A DNA stretch of 64,000 nt from Parelaphostrongylus tenuis (GCA_019055375.1 JAHQIW010007246.1:1-64000), one strand, 5' to 3'. Numbered from the stretch's first letter, positions 10,501 to 22,604 are shown. The notes: generated by a model not told the origin, from the sequence alone. Numbers and translations: made by a program.

Positions 10501-13225
10501 TTCGTACGATGTGGTAATAATTCTTCGCCCTCGTTGTTGAATACGCATATTTCAACTTTCAGCAAATCTTGTTAGTTGAAGAAAAAACTTTTAGAATCTG
10601 AATAAATTTGCCAACAAGTTTCTATATACGACACCAAATGTTTTTTTAGCACTGTGACCTGAAAAGATTTACAATGGCTAGATTTTTGACGAAGATTTTC
10701 TCAGGAAATTGTGGCTTGCGAAAGCAGCCGTGAGCCGAAAGATCCTCTGAAGCACGTTGGGCAGTCAAGTTCTAGTTTCACAGTTCTTTCAGTTTTTACT
10801 GGATGATCACTAACGTGAACGCGAGTCAGTATTAATCCATGTTGGAGTGCTTTGACATTTCGCTGTTTGAACGATTTCGCTTCTGCATTGAGGCGATACA
10901 GTCACTGTTTCTAAAAGAGCAATGGAAAGAAGTGTCTGCAATTTCTATTTTCGTAATCAAAGATCATATCCTCCTATCTCCATGTCATATCAAAAAGAAG
11001 GGTTCATTATTTCACCACTTCTTCTTTATGAAGATCAGCACGATATCTCCTTAGTGGAGTGCCACCAGAGTAATGGGTTGCACCCAAACATCCGATCAGA
11101 CTTCCAGTCCCCATCAGCTTGCAAAGTACGCTTTTTGAACATTATTTGTCGCAGCTGAGGGTGCCGTAACCGAGTGGTTGTAATATTCGTCCAGGCACCC
11201 ATGGATCCGAGCTCCACCTCCATTTCTCTCCGGCATTTAGTAACAACGCCAATATGAAACTCCACAGTCAGGCTATCACGAGGCTGCTAGAGGACTCGCT
11301 TAGCATTATTTTACGAGATTCAAGAAGAAGACGAAGCAACGAACTGAGTGCTAGAAGTATGAGATTTGCATGTAGGAAAAAAACGCTCTGAAGACGAATC
11401 AATAAAGTGTCTGAAAATTGTATATGTCGCGGCCCACATTCTTAATCAGTGAAGGAACAATATGATTTTCCTGCTTATGATAAAGTTCTGTCTGTCGAGG
11501 AACTGGGAACTTGCCAAACGACAAAATATGGAAGGTGGGACGAGTAATGCATGTGAGGCATCGTAGCAACTAGTGAGCAGGAGTCCTTAGCTAGTGTTTC
11601 TACTGTATGCTAAGCTCACTGCTGGCAAAATCCCGACCCACTGCTCAAGATTCTCTACAGAAATCAACAAAGAAAATATGATGCTCTCCAAATTCAATTT
11701 CTAATTCTTGAGAACATGCGGGGTTAATCGTTTACGCGAGAAAGACCATTGGAGACTCTGTTAGGTCCCGTCTGAGTCGACGATCGAAGAAGTGATAGGT
11801 GACGTGTTGTTCATGGTTGTGTACACAGTATAATTGCGGATGTGTAAACAACCACCCAGACTCAAAGTTTTAGAATAATCAAACTACTACCTTCTGGATG
11901 AGCTGTCCTACTAACAGTCCACTTACGATCAGAGGCATTAGATCAAATCCTACATTTTAGGAAGAATCTGATGAGAAGAAGGATAAACTGGATGGAATCA
12001 AATTGGAATATACATGTCTTCTTACGAGTCAGCTTGAAAGTCAACGGATGTATTTCGAAGTGTGTTCATATTTTTCTTGTTGTAATACTTCATAATGTTT
12101 AACCATCTGATTTTTGTTTTGAAGGCGCGTTTAGCAGATATGCAGCGAGCTATGAACAACATGGAGAAGATGGCACAGGCTCAGGTTTGTACATTTTTGG
12201 CCGTTATTATGACAATAACATGACTGTCATTTTCAAGATTGATGACCTGGAGGCGAAGTTGTCGCAGTCTTCAAGTGAATGCAATGAGTTGCGAAACCAA
12301 GTGCAAGCTGCGGTTGCTACTAAGGAAGCGAATGACAAGAAGCATTCGCAAGTCGTCAGCAAACTCAATAAGGTTCTGTCCTTCATAATCAGACAGCTTT
12401 TGAAGAGAATAATGTTAGAAGGTTACGGCTTTCCTGCAGTAATGGCTCTCGGTGGGATTTTTCTGTAGAAGGTTTACGACTTCCGCCGTGATATGTTAGG
12501 CTATCCAACGGCTCATAAGAATAAATAAGCTGTAGTTGACTTGGATCGTTGCCAGTATTTGGTCTATTGAAACAGTATTTTGTGATCATTTAGGTGACTT
12601 CAGAGTTGAAAGATGAGCGAGAAATGAATGAAATGTTGCGTAAGGATCAGCAGTTGTGGAAGAACAAAGTTTTGGAGCTTGAAAATAAGTGTTTGTCTTG
12701 CGAGCAGCTCTCTTTAGCAGTAAGGATTTCTTCAAACCGCCCTATATATGAAATTTCTCTTGTATTTCTCTTGCTCTGTGATTATAGTAACATTTTAGAA
12801 ATTAGATGTGATTTAGTTGTCAGTAATTCAAATGTTGTTTCAAGTGTCGACTTGAAACACTACAAGTAATCGATAACTGAAATAGCTGTCAAAAATGACG
12901 TTCAGAAGTTCCTTTTAGTTCAAAATACACCCGTCTTCAAAAGAATCAAGCTTTCATATGCTTACGTGTCTGTTCAGAAAATCAATGAACTGCAAGAACA
13001 GATCACTGACTTGATGCTACATTTTGAAGCACAATCCAAATTACAAAGTCAACTTGACAGTGCGCAAGTCTCCAAAGAGGTTTCTTTACAGCTTACTTGT
13101 CGATGGAATAAACTTCATGTGGCAGAAAATGATGGGATTTGTCTTTTCAGGAGATCGAATCCAGCCAAGTTGGGGTGTCTGTTTGCACACCAGAAAGTAA
13201 ACAGCGCCGTAAAAATAAGCGATGA
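7528..13225 (+). CDS. brap-2: BRAP2/IMP-type RING and UBP zinc-finger E3 ligase
   Basis: Sixteen exons: 7528-7618, 7663-7859, 7925-8087, 8239-8317, 8815-8909, 9125-9213, 9692-9790, 9844-10034, 10126-10269, 10340-10484, 11961-12059, 12125-12184, 12238-12372, 12594-12719, 12978-13079 and 13151-13225. All phases agree, giving 629 codons plus TGA, near the human length of about 592. BRAP2 binds nuclear localisation signals and modulates Ras-MAPK signalling in the cytoplasm. Domains in order: N-terminal [16 protein letters not shown]-like BRAP2 domain ([33 protein letters not shown]); C3H2C3 RING ([32 protein letters not shown]); UBP zinc finger ([38 protein letters not shown]); a coiled coil ([19 protein letters not shown] onward); and a basic tail ending KQRRKNKR. 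Exon joins 1/2 and 3/4 are the weakest: intron 1 would be only 44 bases and the exon 3 donor is poor. Confidence 0.93.
8345..8645 (-). repeat. SINE-B copy
   Basis: It follows exon 4 of the BRAP2 gene. Complement of tail GGATAAAGGATAAAGC, then ATCTGGCCTTTACAA, GAAAGCTTGGTGAGCTTGGG and CACTGCGCCACA. This is the best-preserved full-length copy together with 61120-61435. Confidence 0.7.
9320..9402 (-). repeat. Solo SINE-A unit
   Basis: Inside BRAP2 intron 6. TATGCAAAACTTGCGACCTC then GGCTGGAGTTGAACCCGCG is the complement of the SINE-A tail and B box. Confidence 0.55.
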
Positions 13226-14405
13226 CGAGTTGTTTTGCATAGTAACTTCACAGTCACAAGGAATACTGTATAATTCCCGTTGTGATGGGACGTATGATTG
13301 GTTGTTTAAATCTCATTGCCTCGCTCATTCTCTCTTCTGACGTTTATTCGCTTCTGTCATGTCTTGTATGTAGTGTGACTGGTATTCTGTTTCTTCTCGT
13401 GTACTATCACTATCATTATCATGACATGTCTCATTCTGCTAGCGCATTCCAAAGTATAGTCATGATTAGTTGGTTACTACTAGTAGTTAACAAGCGGTAT
13501 CTTCATTTCAGTGTACATTGTAGGGGAAATCCATGACATGGATCCCACAAGTTTTTCAGTTTTTATTGTGTAAACTTTTATCATTCACTTTTTGATTAGA
13601 TTTATGCAAGAGACTGTTTAATAAATGAAAGCAGAAGGTGGAAATGTGGGGCTCGGTGATTTTGATTGATCCATCCGAGAATATGTCTGTATTTTGCAAT
13701 GAGTGGACTACTGTTTCATATGGTGGGTAACAAGGAGGCTGGTAGCAAAGTAGCACTGCTATCTAGTACGATCATGGCTCCGTTTTGACCTGCCGTGGAC
13801 TGACTAGGGCTTCTATCTGACCAAGATCGGGCGATAGTGTCACGCTCGCATGGGATAAACTGGCTCGTTCTAATTCATGGATATTTGCGGTGAGGATGAG
13901 GATCGGCTCGACCGGTTCGAAGGCAATAAAGAAAATAAAAAACAAAGTATCAGGCGAAATTTAGAAACTTTCGTAAATGACGATGTAGTGGAAGTACTTA
14001 GGATGTCAGAAGTGCAGGCATCCGCCGCGATATGTGGTCTTGTGTTGAGTGAAATTTAAAATTGTGCAAGCCGTGAATAATACGACTTCTGAAAAATAGA
14101 TCAGTCGGAGGAAACTGGTATGTTGTCAGTATCACTTAATGATTAACTAATTAGCACAGATCATCCTGTAAATAGAAAGCTCGCTGAGTGAGATTCTTCA
14201 TTCCAGCGATGATCCGCTGAAAGAAGATATGAGTCGAGCAAGATAAAGGCGAAGTGCCACAACGAGGACGAATGACAGTGAACGATGGACTGGAACCATC
14301 GGCTTCGGAGAAGACGAAAAGTGTCGGAACGTTAGCCTAATGGAAAGTGAACTCTTCCGTTATCGGTCAGGAAATGAAGAATTGACTTCTCTTGATGGAC
14401 AAGGA
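13226..14405. other. Non-coding stretch after the BRAP2 gene
   Basis: The BRAP2 3' UTR, ending probably near 13640, then sequence with no convincing gene. A 60-codon open frame at 13877 (acidic and Lys-rich) has no acceptor or homology I can see. Confidence 0.5.
13620..13625 (+). terminator. Candidate polyadenylation signal for the BRAP2 gene
   Basis: An AATAAA hexamer lies 395 bases downstream of the BRAP2 stop codon, and I see no better one in between. Position and sequence fit a 3'-UTR end; use is inferred. Confidence 0.35.
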
Positions 14406-14409
14406 CTTT

Positions 14410-15480
14410 CCATTGAGCTCCTAGTAATCATTTGAAAGCTTAAATCTCGGGAGACAGCTGTAAGCGCTTGTCTTCTGGAAAAGCCTTCTTATAGCGCTGC
14501 AGCTTTCGAAATCAGAATATGTTTCACACGCTTCACGCGCTTTTGTTATTACCATCCTTATATTTCGTTGGACAAAACTCCTTTCCCTTAAACTGCTAGT
14601 ATTCGTTCGGTGGCTTAAGTGTCGAAGAATCAAAAAATATGTTTGTTTTTTAGAAGGACTTTTTACAGCGCTGTAGCAAAAATAAAAAAGATTTGTATTT
14701 CACACACGCATATTTCTCGCAGGACACAGTCCCTCCCTTAGGTTGTAAGCGTTGCGCTTATTTATTTTCTCAAAAGACCGTGTCATCCAGTGTAGCATCA
14801 AAGATAAGATATGCCCCAAACACGCTGCGCTTTGCTTGTCGGCTAAGATGTCTGGTGGCTGTGGATCAATAGCTGCGATCGATGGACCGCGCAGACGCGC
14901 CTCACATGTGGAGTGTGATTTCTTGTTATTGAGTTCAAGACTTATCTCAGCTTAAGAAAAAAAAAACTCCAGATAAATCGTATAACTCTGATATTCGGGG
15001 ATTTTCTCTACACGATCATATGCTTTTTGCTTTTCCAGCATAATATGAGCGTGAAACATTTTTTGAAAAACGGTTAAAAACATTTCCAAAGACCGTGTAA
15101 GTGTGATAATAATAGAAGCGGCGGTACGTGCGAGATTTAAATTTATCTCTAATGATCATAGCGCTATAAAAAAGAAAGAAAAAGGAAAAGAGAGAAAAAA
15201 GCCTTTTCATAGATAAGCACGTACAGAAGTCCCTCGAGATTCAAGCTTTCGAATAGTTTCTAATATTCTCATGAACGATTGTTATCCAGCAGAAGAGGTC
15301 AATTTTTCATTTTCAGCCCAAACGGAAAAGAGCCTAGAATTGTCATCGAGGTCATGTGCTGCTTTCTTGAGTAGCAAACAAAATTCTAAAAGATTGCACG
15401 GAATTAGAAATTCGGGCACTTCTATGTTGCAGTTCCCGAGACATTAAACAGAATTCTTTTTCTCGTAATAATATTCGAGC
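14410..15480 (-). repeat. Inverted, diverged copy of the dispersed repeat
   Basis: TTTGAAAGCTTAAATCTCGG, AGCGCTGCAGCTTTCGAAAT, TTCACACGCTTCACGCG and TTTTCTCTACACGATCATAT read as complements of units in the 37-39 and 48-52 kb blocks. No gene seen here. Confidence 0.35.
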
Positions 15481-15831
15481 CAACAAGTCATGCGGTCTGT
15501 TAGATGGGCTGACTTATAGAACCCGATACACATGTTTCGACCTTGACGGTCTCGTCAGTCGCAGCAGTTACCCTTCGTCTTTAGACAATCCTCTTAAGGC
15601 GCTTAGTCCCCTATTCCAAGTGTAGGCGACCACGAACATTTTACACTGTATCTGTGGTGAAATTATCACCGAACTCACAGTGTTGTACACGTCGATTGCT
15701 CTTGGCTGGTATCATTAGTATATCATGCCTTTCTTTTCGAGCCCGACTGACGAGACCGTGAAGGCCGAAAAACGTGTATCGGGCTCCATGGGTCAGCGCA
15801 TTTAACAGACCTCATGGCATGTTGTCTCAAA
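15474..15831. mobile_element. TA-flanked inverted-repeat element (MITE), complete copy
   Basis: About 85 bases at the left end (TTCGAGCCAACAAG, CATGCGGTCTGTTA, CCCGATACACATG, GGTCTCGTCAGTCG) recur inverted at the right end. TA lies at both borders, as for Tc1/mariner targets. The interior has no open frame. A partial copy lies at 22605-22865. Confidence 0.75.
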
Positions 15832-15934
15832 TAATGATTACGAGATATGTTGGAATTTGAGCGTGGTCTTAAGAAAACATTCGAAAAGAAAGAATTCTCT
15901 TTATCTAACTACTTTAAGCGGTGGTATGATGTTA

Positions 15935-16400
15935 TAGAAATATTCAATGAGTAGAGTGACCTGCAGACCGCCAGGCGGCACTGGACCGTGCATTTCACTC
16001 CACTCGGAAGCGCCTACTCTAACCCATTGTACTACTTGCGCCCATTTTGACAGCACTCTTTCTACGCTGCATCTCATCTATCTGTCAGCAAGCAACCGTC
16101 ACGATAGTGGATATTAGATGATCAAACAGAATCATGTTGATTAGCCGCTTTAAGCGGTGGTTTAATATTAGAGATAAACAATTTCTGTCAGCGTAACGGC
16201 ATTCAATGTCGATATCGACTACTTAAGCCTGACCGTTGACGGTTGGATTCTGTCAGATGGCGCAGAAAGAGTGGTGGCAAAGCAGGCGTTGATAGTGCGA
16301 AGGGTTAGAGCACACGCCCTTGGATAGGGTGAAATACGGATTTGAGTCCCGGCTTAGACAAGGATTTGCACTTCACTCTGTATCATTGGGTGTATTTCAA
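15935..16400. repeat. SINE-A foldback pair
   Basis: A left minus-strand unit (GTAGAGTGACCTGCAGAC near 15952) and a right plus-strand unit (GTGCGAAGGGTTAGAGCAC, GGATTTGAGTCCCGG, then TTTGCACTTCACTC) surround a spacer. The layout and size match the pair at 57960-58400, including shared inner sequence CACTCTTTCTACGCT and TGTCAGCGTAAC. Confidence 0.65.
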
Positions 16401-16429
16401 GATACTAGTGGTTTTGTTTTATTGATATC

Positions 16430-17226
16430 AGTTGTATAAATATGACTCCGCCGTTTTTTTTTTGCTGTGATAATGGCGGAAATTAAGATATGCAATTCTT
16501 CTTCTTTTGTTCGAAAGTGCGTTAAGAACGCTATTTATTTATGAATGCGATGTCGGGAGAGGAAAGCGAGTAAGGCAAGACCTCCCGAGACCCTTCCACC
16601 CCAGCCCTTCTATGACATTTCAGATCGGTTTTGCAACATGAAGGTGAGCGTTATCATGCGGCAAAATTGCAAAAGTCGTGTCTTTTGGCTTTTTAATATG
16701 ATTTTTGTCAATGAAATTACATGGCCTGCATCGTTTAATTGCATATTTACTTGCAAACATTTTTCTATACAGCTTGCTCGCACTTGCCTTGAGACGAACG
16801 CTTTCTGCAAGCTCCACTAGTCTTACGCGCCGCTTCACTGGCATATTCCCTTGCGCGCCATTCGTGCACGAGTAATAGCAAACGAATCTGTTCCCACAAC
16901 AGCTCCATATTGAAACAAGTATAGGCAAGTTCTCCACTAAATGCTCGCATGAAAATGCACAATTGAACGATACCAAAATCAAGCAATTTCAATTAATTTC
17001 GGTTAATAAATCTGCAAAATAATGTTGCCGCAAATTGTGTTTTTCCTGTACAAAAGTCATCATCTTCAAAGTCCTATAAAAACCATCACATAAATTGTTC
17101 TGTGCGCAAAAAAGTATGGATAAGTAGCGTTTCAACTGCACTACTAAGCAAAAAGAGAAGAATTTGCACATCTTCATTTTCACTATTATCATAACAAAAA
17201 AATGGCGGAGTCATATTTGTACACTC
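16430..17226. mobile_element. Non-autonomous relative of the 19.4 kb mariner element
   Basis: The ends (AAATATGACTCCGCCG near 16437 and its complement near 17205) and about 100 inner bases are inverted copies of each other, and match the terminal repeats of the element at 19398-20291, including the segment CAAAAGTCATCATCTTCAAAGTC at 17054. The interior has no transposase motif. It is a deletion derivative or MITE of the same family. The exact end bases are uncertain by a few positions. Confidence 0.75.
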
Positions 17227-17865
17227 AGTCATGCGTAGTTGTGTTTGACAACGTAGCTTCATTGAAAATTTAGCATTTTCCGTCCTGTTGTTGTGCCTAT
17301 TTGATTCTGATAAAAAAGTTGTTGAACGTTATTAGGATTCTGAATTCAGAAGCATTTTATCTAGCTATTCTGTATAGAACACGTAATCAGACCAATGATG
17401 TGACATATTTACATACAGCACTCTCATTTGAGTGGAAAAGTAGTCGCATATTGTGACAATTAAAGCACGAGGAACAGTAAGAAGCCTAATTCTGCAGACC
17501 ACCACAGAGCGGTCGGCCGCTTCATAGGCGACAGTGGATAGCAGCTTGTTGAATTGTGCTTTGTTCCCTACACGTAGAAAACCGGCCATAAGTGGTTCGC
17601 GTAACAAGCAACTTCGACCATTCATTTTTCATGGCACAGTACTGCTACGACGGACTTAAGAGATCAATTTTATGGTGGGAATGACCAGTAGTCGTAGTCA
17701 CGAATTTCCATTATGAGTAAGAAAACACAAGCTGGTTATTCTCAGCTACTACAGCTCTGACAACTCAGCAGCAAAGTAGTATTGTGTAGTGGAGAACATT
17801 TTCGAATGAACCTAACGTTCAGTTCTACAGGCATCAGTGCTATACTTGATATAGTTCCTACTTTC

Positions 17866-18233
17866 CTACTGTCGCAAAAATGAGTCAGTACTGATTACTG
17901 ATACGGTATCACTGAATCGTGTTCTCTTGATGGACTCGATAGAGGGTGTTTTACGCAGTTGGTCGGTGACAGGTATGGGAGATTTCGCTTGTTCCGGTGT
18001 TGTGTCGACCCCAGTCTCAGCACCGCTGACTGGCGCTTCACCGTTGTTCCGCAGTGACCACAGACTCTCTCTTCGAGCCTCGATGTACGAAACCACCGTG
18101 GAAAACTTAGTTCGTGTAGAGTCCTTACGTTGTACGTAGCCATCGCGGAACTCCAATTCCATTTCTTCGGAGTTCATTTGACTTCGTTTTTTCGACTTCG
18201 AGAAAGAAGAAAGGAAGTCGTCGGGCAACTTTC
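17866..18233 (-). CDS. Cytoplasmic tail exon of a membrane protein (last exon)
   Basis: Read on the minus strand, an acceptor CCCTTTCAG opens a frame starting GKLPDDFLSSFSKSKKR and ending STDSFLRQ, then stop. It joins in phase (phase 1) to the donor TTG/GTAACG of the upstream exon 18887-19158+. The 122 residues are hydrophilic, rich in Ser/Thr/Arg, and look like a disordered intracellular tail with possible phosphorylation sites. I do not recognise the family. The C-terminus has no obvious PDZ ligand or lipid anchor. Confidence 0.5.
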
Positions 18234-18886
18234 CTGAAAGGGATACATACATATTGTAATTTAATATACTTATAATTAGCAATTTGTATTTATACAAGCT
18301 GAATAACTTCGTTTCGACACCAGTGCTCATTATCTCTTTAATCTCGCCTCTTTCAACAAAACTCGTACTTATGTTAACACACCCCGGGGACCTTGTAGAC
18401 GTTATAGTGTCCGCACACGATTGCATAGACCTCTAAAATTCGAACTCTAAGGGCAGCCTCTTTGTGCCCTGTAACATTTTTACGCTGGTTCCTCAGTGGA
18501 AACTGAACAAGAGGACGACTGTTTCACGAAATCCAGTTCTCCACCTTCCCCCGGTTTCGCGAAAAATTTAGACTAATTTAATTTCAGTCCTCGCAGATTT
18601 GTCAAACATGTTGGGATTTTGAAAAATTGCAACGGATCCTTCTATGCTTTTTATCATAAATGTAGGCTGGAATAGCATGAAATATAATTAAACAAGTGAG
18701 ATAAATGAATTTGCAAGTAATACATAATAATAATCTGTAATAATGCTTTCTGCTTCGTTTATCCAGAGGATAAAATAAGGCCAGAAAGTATGAAAGTCAC
18801 TGAAATATTTGGTAACACGCCCCGCGCTCCTTTTTTTACAGAGTGTAAATGATTTTCTCGAAAAATTTTATCAACGAATACGTTAC

Positions 18887-19352
18887 CAACACTATGAATG
18901 TAGCGGTTGTAAAGCAACTGTCCACCATGGTAGTGTCGTGCCGTAGAGGAACACAAAAACGAACCTCTGGACTCTTTTGGTCCACAGCAGCACGTGCACG
19001 TGATCAACGCACAAAGAACGATCGGGATCATAGCAATGGAAAGCGGTATAAGTAGCATCTCAACCTGAAAGCGTGGACAAGCACGATACTCCACATCCGC
19101 CTCCCTCTTCTGACGAATTTCGTTCTGCTCTAGATCGTCGATCAGCTCAGTGTCTGTGCTGAAAAAACAGCTATTGAATTTGAAGTGTTCCAGTGCTTGG
19201 GTACTTTGGATTTTGTGGTATATGGTTATTAGACCAAGGATCTCATCATTGATGAATACTCGTCGATTTGTCTTCAGGCTATGGGAATCGACTCTAGGTG
19301 AAATTCGATTAAGCACCAAAGTGGCTATATGCTCGCTCAGGGCGCAGCTGTA
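18887..19352 (-). CDS. Membrane-spanning exon of an unidentified single-pass protein
   Basis: The minus-strand frame begins after the acceptor CTATCTACAG with CALSEHIATLVLNRISPR and continues DEILGLITIY, TDTELIDDLEQNEIRQKREAD, then a hydrophobic helix (VEMLLIPLSIAMIPIVLCAL) followed by a Cys cluster (TCTCCC) at the inner face. A second acceptor (TTTTTTCAG at 19159) lies in the same frame, so the exon may instead start at 19158. The layout is ectodomain, one helix, palmitoylatable cysteines, then a long tail encoded at 17866-18233. A sarcoglycan-like type I protein was considered but no diagnostic motif supports it. Further 5' exons were not found. A mariner relic lies directly upstream, at 19398-20291. 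Confidence 0.45.
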
Positions 19353-19397
19353 GATAGGGAATTCACTACCTGTTGGCGTCGTGCCTGAATCATATTA

Positions 19398-20291
19398 GGT
19401 GTACACAAATATGATCCCACCCACTTTTTTGTGTAATAGTAGTAAATTAAAGATACTCAGTTTGAAAAGGTGTTAAACCTATTTACTCATACGGTTTTTA
19501 TACACAAAACTTCCATGTGATGGTTTCTGTAGGACTTTGAAGATTACGACTTTTGTACCCGGAAAACGCCATTTGCTGAAGGTTTACGTTTCATGTTTGA
19601 TTCAACGAATATCGGCGCCCTTGAAAAGGAAGTCTTTTTTGCATCGCATAGTGACCGGAGACAAGAACTGAATACATATTGACAATCCAAAGCGCAAACG
19701 ATTATGGACCGACCTCCGCAGAGCCAGTAGAATTGACTAGAAAATGGAATATTCACGGAAAGAAGGTTTGATCTATTTGGTGGGATCAGAAAGGCGTTCT
19801 TTCTACGAGCTTTTGAAATCTGGGGAAACGGTTAATGTAGCACTTTGTCAACAACAATTGACCAAATTAAACGTTGAATTGCAAATAAAACGACCGAAAT
19901 GAGCCTTAAGACACGATAAAGTGATTTTGTTGCATGATAACGTCCGACCTCATGTTGCAAAACCGATCGAAAACGTCATAATAGAGCTGAGGTAGAAAGT
20001 TTTAGAGCGTTTCACTCAACCCACCTTACTCTCGCGACATTGCAGCGTCAGATTAGCACTTGAAATTACCATATTCATATACCAGATAGCAAATAAAAAA
20101 TGACGTTTTCGGGTACAAAAGTCGTCAGCTTCAAAGTCTTATAAAACCATCATGTAAGAAACACTGTATATAGAAAGCATGTAAATAAATAGCGCTTTTA
20201 GCACACTTTTAAAAGGAAAAAAAACGAATATGCATATCTTTATTTTACTATCATCATATAAAAAACAACGACAGAGTCATATCTGTACACC
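19398..20291 (+). mobile_element. mariner-family element, inactive, with long inverted repeats
   Basis: The element is flanked by TA on both sides (19396-19397 and 20292-20293) and has inverted ends beginning GGTGTACA. The inverted repeats run about 165 bases (19398-19561 and 20115-20291). Inside, a broken mariner transposase reads FLHRIVTGD, DNPKRKRLWTDL, SGETVNVALCQQQLTKLN and LLHDNVRPHVAKPIENVI, with frameshifts and stops, including one right after VTGDKN. The N-terminal DNA-binding part is missing. It lies just upstream of the membrane-protein exons. Confidence 0.85.
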
Positions 20292-20504
20292 TAGTATATG
20301 CTCTGAGTGCGCATGCATGATTGGGCGTGTGGGTGCTGCATATATGCAGATTACATATTATTTTGAGCGAAATCTATAAAAACAGTTGAACTTGAAGGTA
20401 TACGTTTGTATATCCACGGCCAAAAGCCTAGAATCAAGTAAGGGGTAGTTGAGAATTACTTTCGACAAGCAAATTCCTGATATACTCCAAAAAAGGTAGC
20501 ATGA

Positions 20505-20640
20505 AAGAACGATATGATGCTCAGCGAATCCCTAGAGTCTTGCACGCGATACGGAAAAATGGAAGAGTTGCTAGTAGCCGCCCGAGTCACTCGACGATCA
20601 ACGGGACGACGGATGATACAGAGGATACTCGAAAAGCGAC
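20505..20640 (+). repeat. Repeat shared with 57755-57900
   Basis: GATATGATGCTCAGCGAATC, GGAAAAATGG, CCGAGTCACTCGACGATCA, CGGGAC match GGTATGATGCTCAACGCATC, GAAAAATGG, CGAATCACTTCACGGTCAGC at 57755-57880. The frame is open in both but diverged. Probably a piece of a dispersed element. Confidence 0.45.
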
Positions 20641-21369
20641 TGGCAAACCACTCACAAGTGAATCACGCTCTCATAGACATATGAAAGCTCTCCGTGGTAT
20701 GAAGCTTGTGAATCAATGAATATAATGGATCTCTTTTCTTGTCCCCAAATGCTTCGGAGAGAGAGGATACTGAAATTTCCCAGACGTTCCGGCTTCCTAA
20801 TTTGTCTGGTAAACTGCCCTGCCGCATCCATAGAGAATCGTTGAAGTTGATGACTTGTTAGTAAGAAGTTGACCAGCAACATCGAATCCTTGAACGACAA
20901 AGGACTTTGGATAAAGCTGTTCACCATTGGGAATATTCCCGACAAACACCGGTTTTCACAACCATTATCTACACGCCCTATACTAAGCTAAAACGAAGAC
21001 AAAATTCGAAGCGCCACATTAAGACTTGGATAAGTTTGTAAAAAAAAGTTTTTTTTGAGATCATCGTTGGTAGTTCTAAGATCAGATGCACGGAGGAATA
21101 TGCGAAGAATGTCGCATTGGGTTACACGAGAATAAAAGATCCAACACAGCAATTAGAATAGAATAAGCAAAGCGATTCAATGACAATGATAAAAATTGTT
21201 GGACTGGGATTTTACCAACGGAGTACTCATAAAATATGAACCACATCAAGGTTAATCATTCTGCCTAAGAGACCCCACTCCAGTCAAAAAACGGAAATTA
21301 TCCCACCATATTCTTTGCACCGGAGTCTCCTTTTCACCATAAAAAGACGAAATGACGAGATCTAACTGT

Positions 21370-21372
<3 letters not shown>

Positions 21373-21407
<35 letters not shown>
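21373..21407. repeat. AT microsatellite
   Basis: An uninterrupted (AT)n run of about 35 bases in intergenic or intronic DNA. Confidence 0.9.
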
Positions 21408-21409
<2 letters not shown>

Positions 21410-22339
21410 TTTAGCACTACGCTTTGGAGAAGGTGTCGTTATTGACAGTATCGATGATAAACCGACTAGTTCACTCTGCGTCGTCCTGTTGGAGCCAAAA
21501 AATTTTAAACCTCGAAAGTTGTCAAGCCAAATTTGGTTTCAACCTGTTTAGGACGATGATTTTCTTCACCTCTCTCTCAGACTTTGAGTAATTAATCATA
21601 TGATAGCTCAATCTCGGCGGTTTTATTTTGTATCTGGATTTTGAAAACACCTTATGTTTTGTAGCAGCGAAGATAGGACTAAGTTCCACATTCAGCACGC
21701 AATTCAAACTCGGCTAGGGTTTGTGGATGGTTTTTTAACACAGTTTTGGGCCACTACAGTGACTTCAATAGCTCAAAAACGCCGGTTATGAAACTGTGTT
21801 TATTTTTCGAAAAGGTGAAATCGCTGAGCACAGTGAAATTTTGGGAAGACAAATAATGCATTCGTATCAGGACTGATGAAAAGAGACTTTGTTCCATCGT
21901 TGCATAGGTATTAGCTTTAATTATTGCTTCATTCTGCCGCCCCAAACTTGTGACGAGCACGCTATGAAGTTCAAGCAACATATCAAACGGGCAATATCAA
22001 CTGCAAAATCAGCGAGATCTGAACTATCGAACGCCTGCTTACGTATAGCGAAAATCCGTCCACCGATCCTAGTCGAGCGAGTAATATATTTTTTTTACAT
22101 CATCACATAGATGAGATGGATATAACAAGACCGCGTCGCTACTTAACTGATACTTGTCTCGTTGCGTAGCTAGTTTAAAACCAAATTGCGACGTTGTGCT
22201 GTAAGACCAACATCGGATTGATGAGAGGTTTTCAACAAATGGCTATCATATTGCACAACTTCTTTAGAACGGCGAAACTGCAATGTGCGCAAATTGAATT
22301 AAGACATAATGCAAACCAAAGTTGATGGCCCGCAATACA

Positions 22340-22500
22340 TCATTTTACTCTGATCGTGAAATCGTTGTTGGAACACCAAATTTTGACCAGGTGAAAAGAT
22401 TGCTGCAGAGTTTCAACACCTGTGGAACGATTTATCTTCAGCTGGACTTTAAGAAGATGATGTTCATGAGAAATTGCTCCGAGTATATGTATTAGGTTGA
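22340..22500 (+). pseudogene. Possible non-LTR reverse-transcriptase fragment
   Basis: The frame ARNTSFYSDREIVV, QSFNTCGTIYLQLDFKKMMF, MRN resembles the nematode RTE-type reverse-transcriptase region ending in KTxFMRN, followed by a frameshifted EYMY. It is short and broken; no other RT motif (for example FADD) was seen nearby. Confidence 0.35.
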
Positions 22501-22604
22501 AGAAAAAATTTCTTAACACCAGCTGAAAATTTGAAGTTTGTACATAAGCTCAGTTAGAAACCAATTATTATTCTTCGACATATAGATCTTCTAATAATTA
22601 TTAT

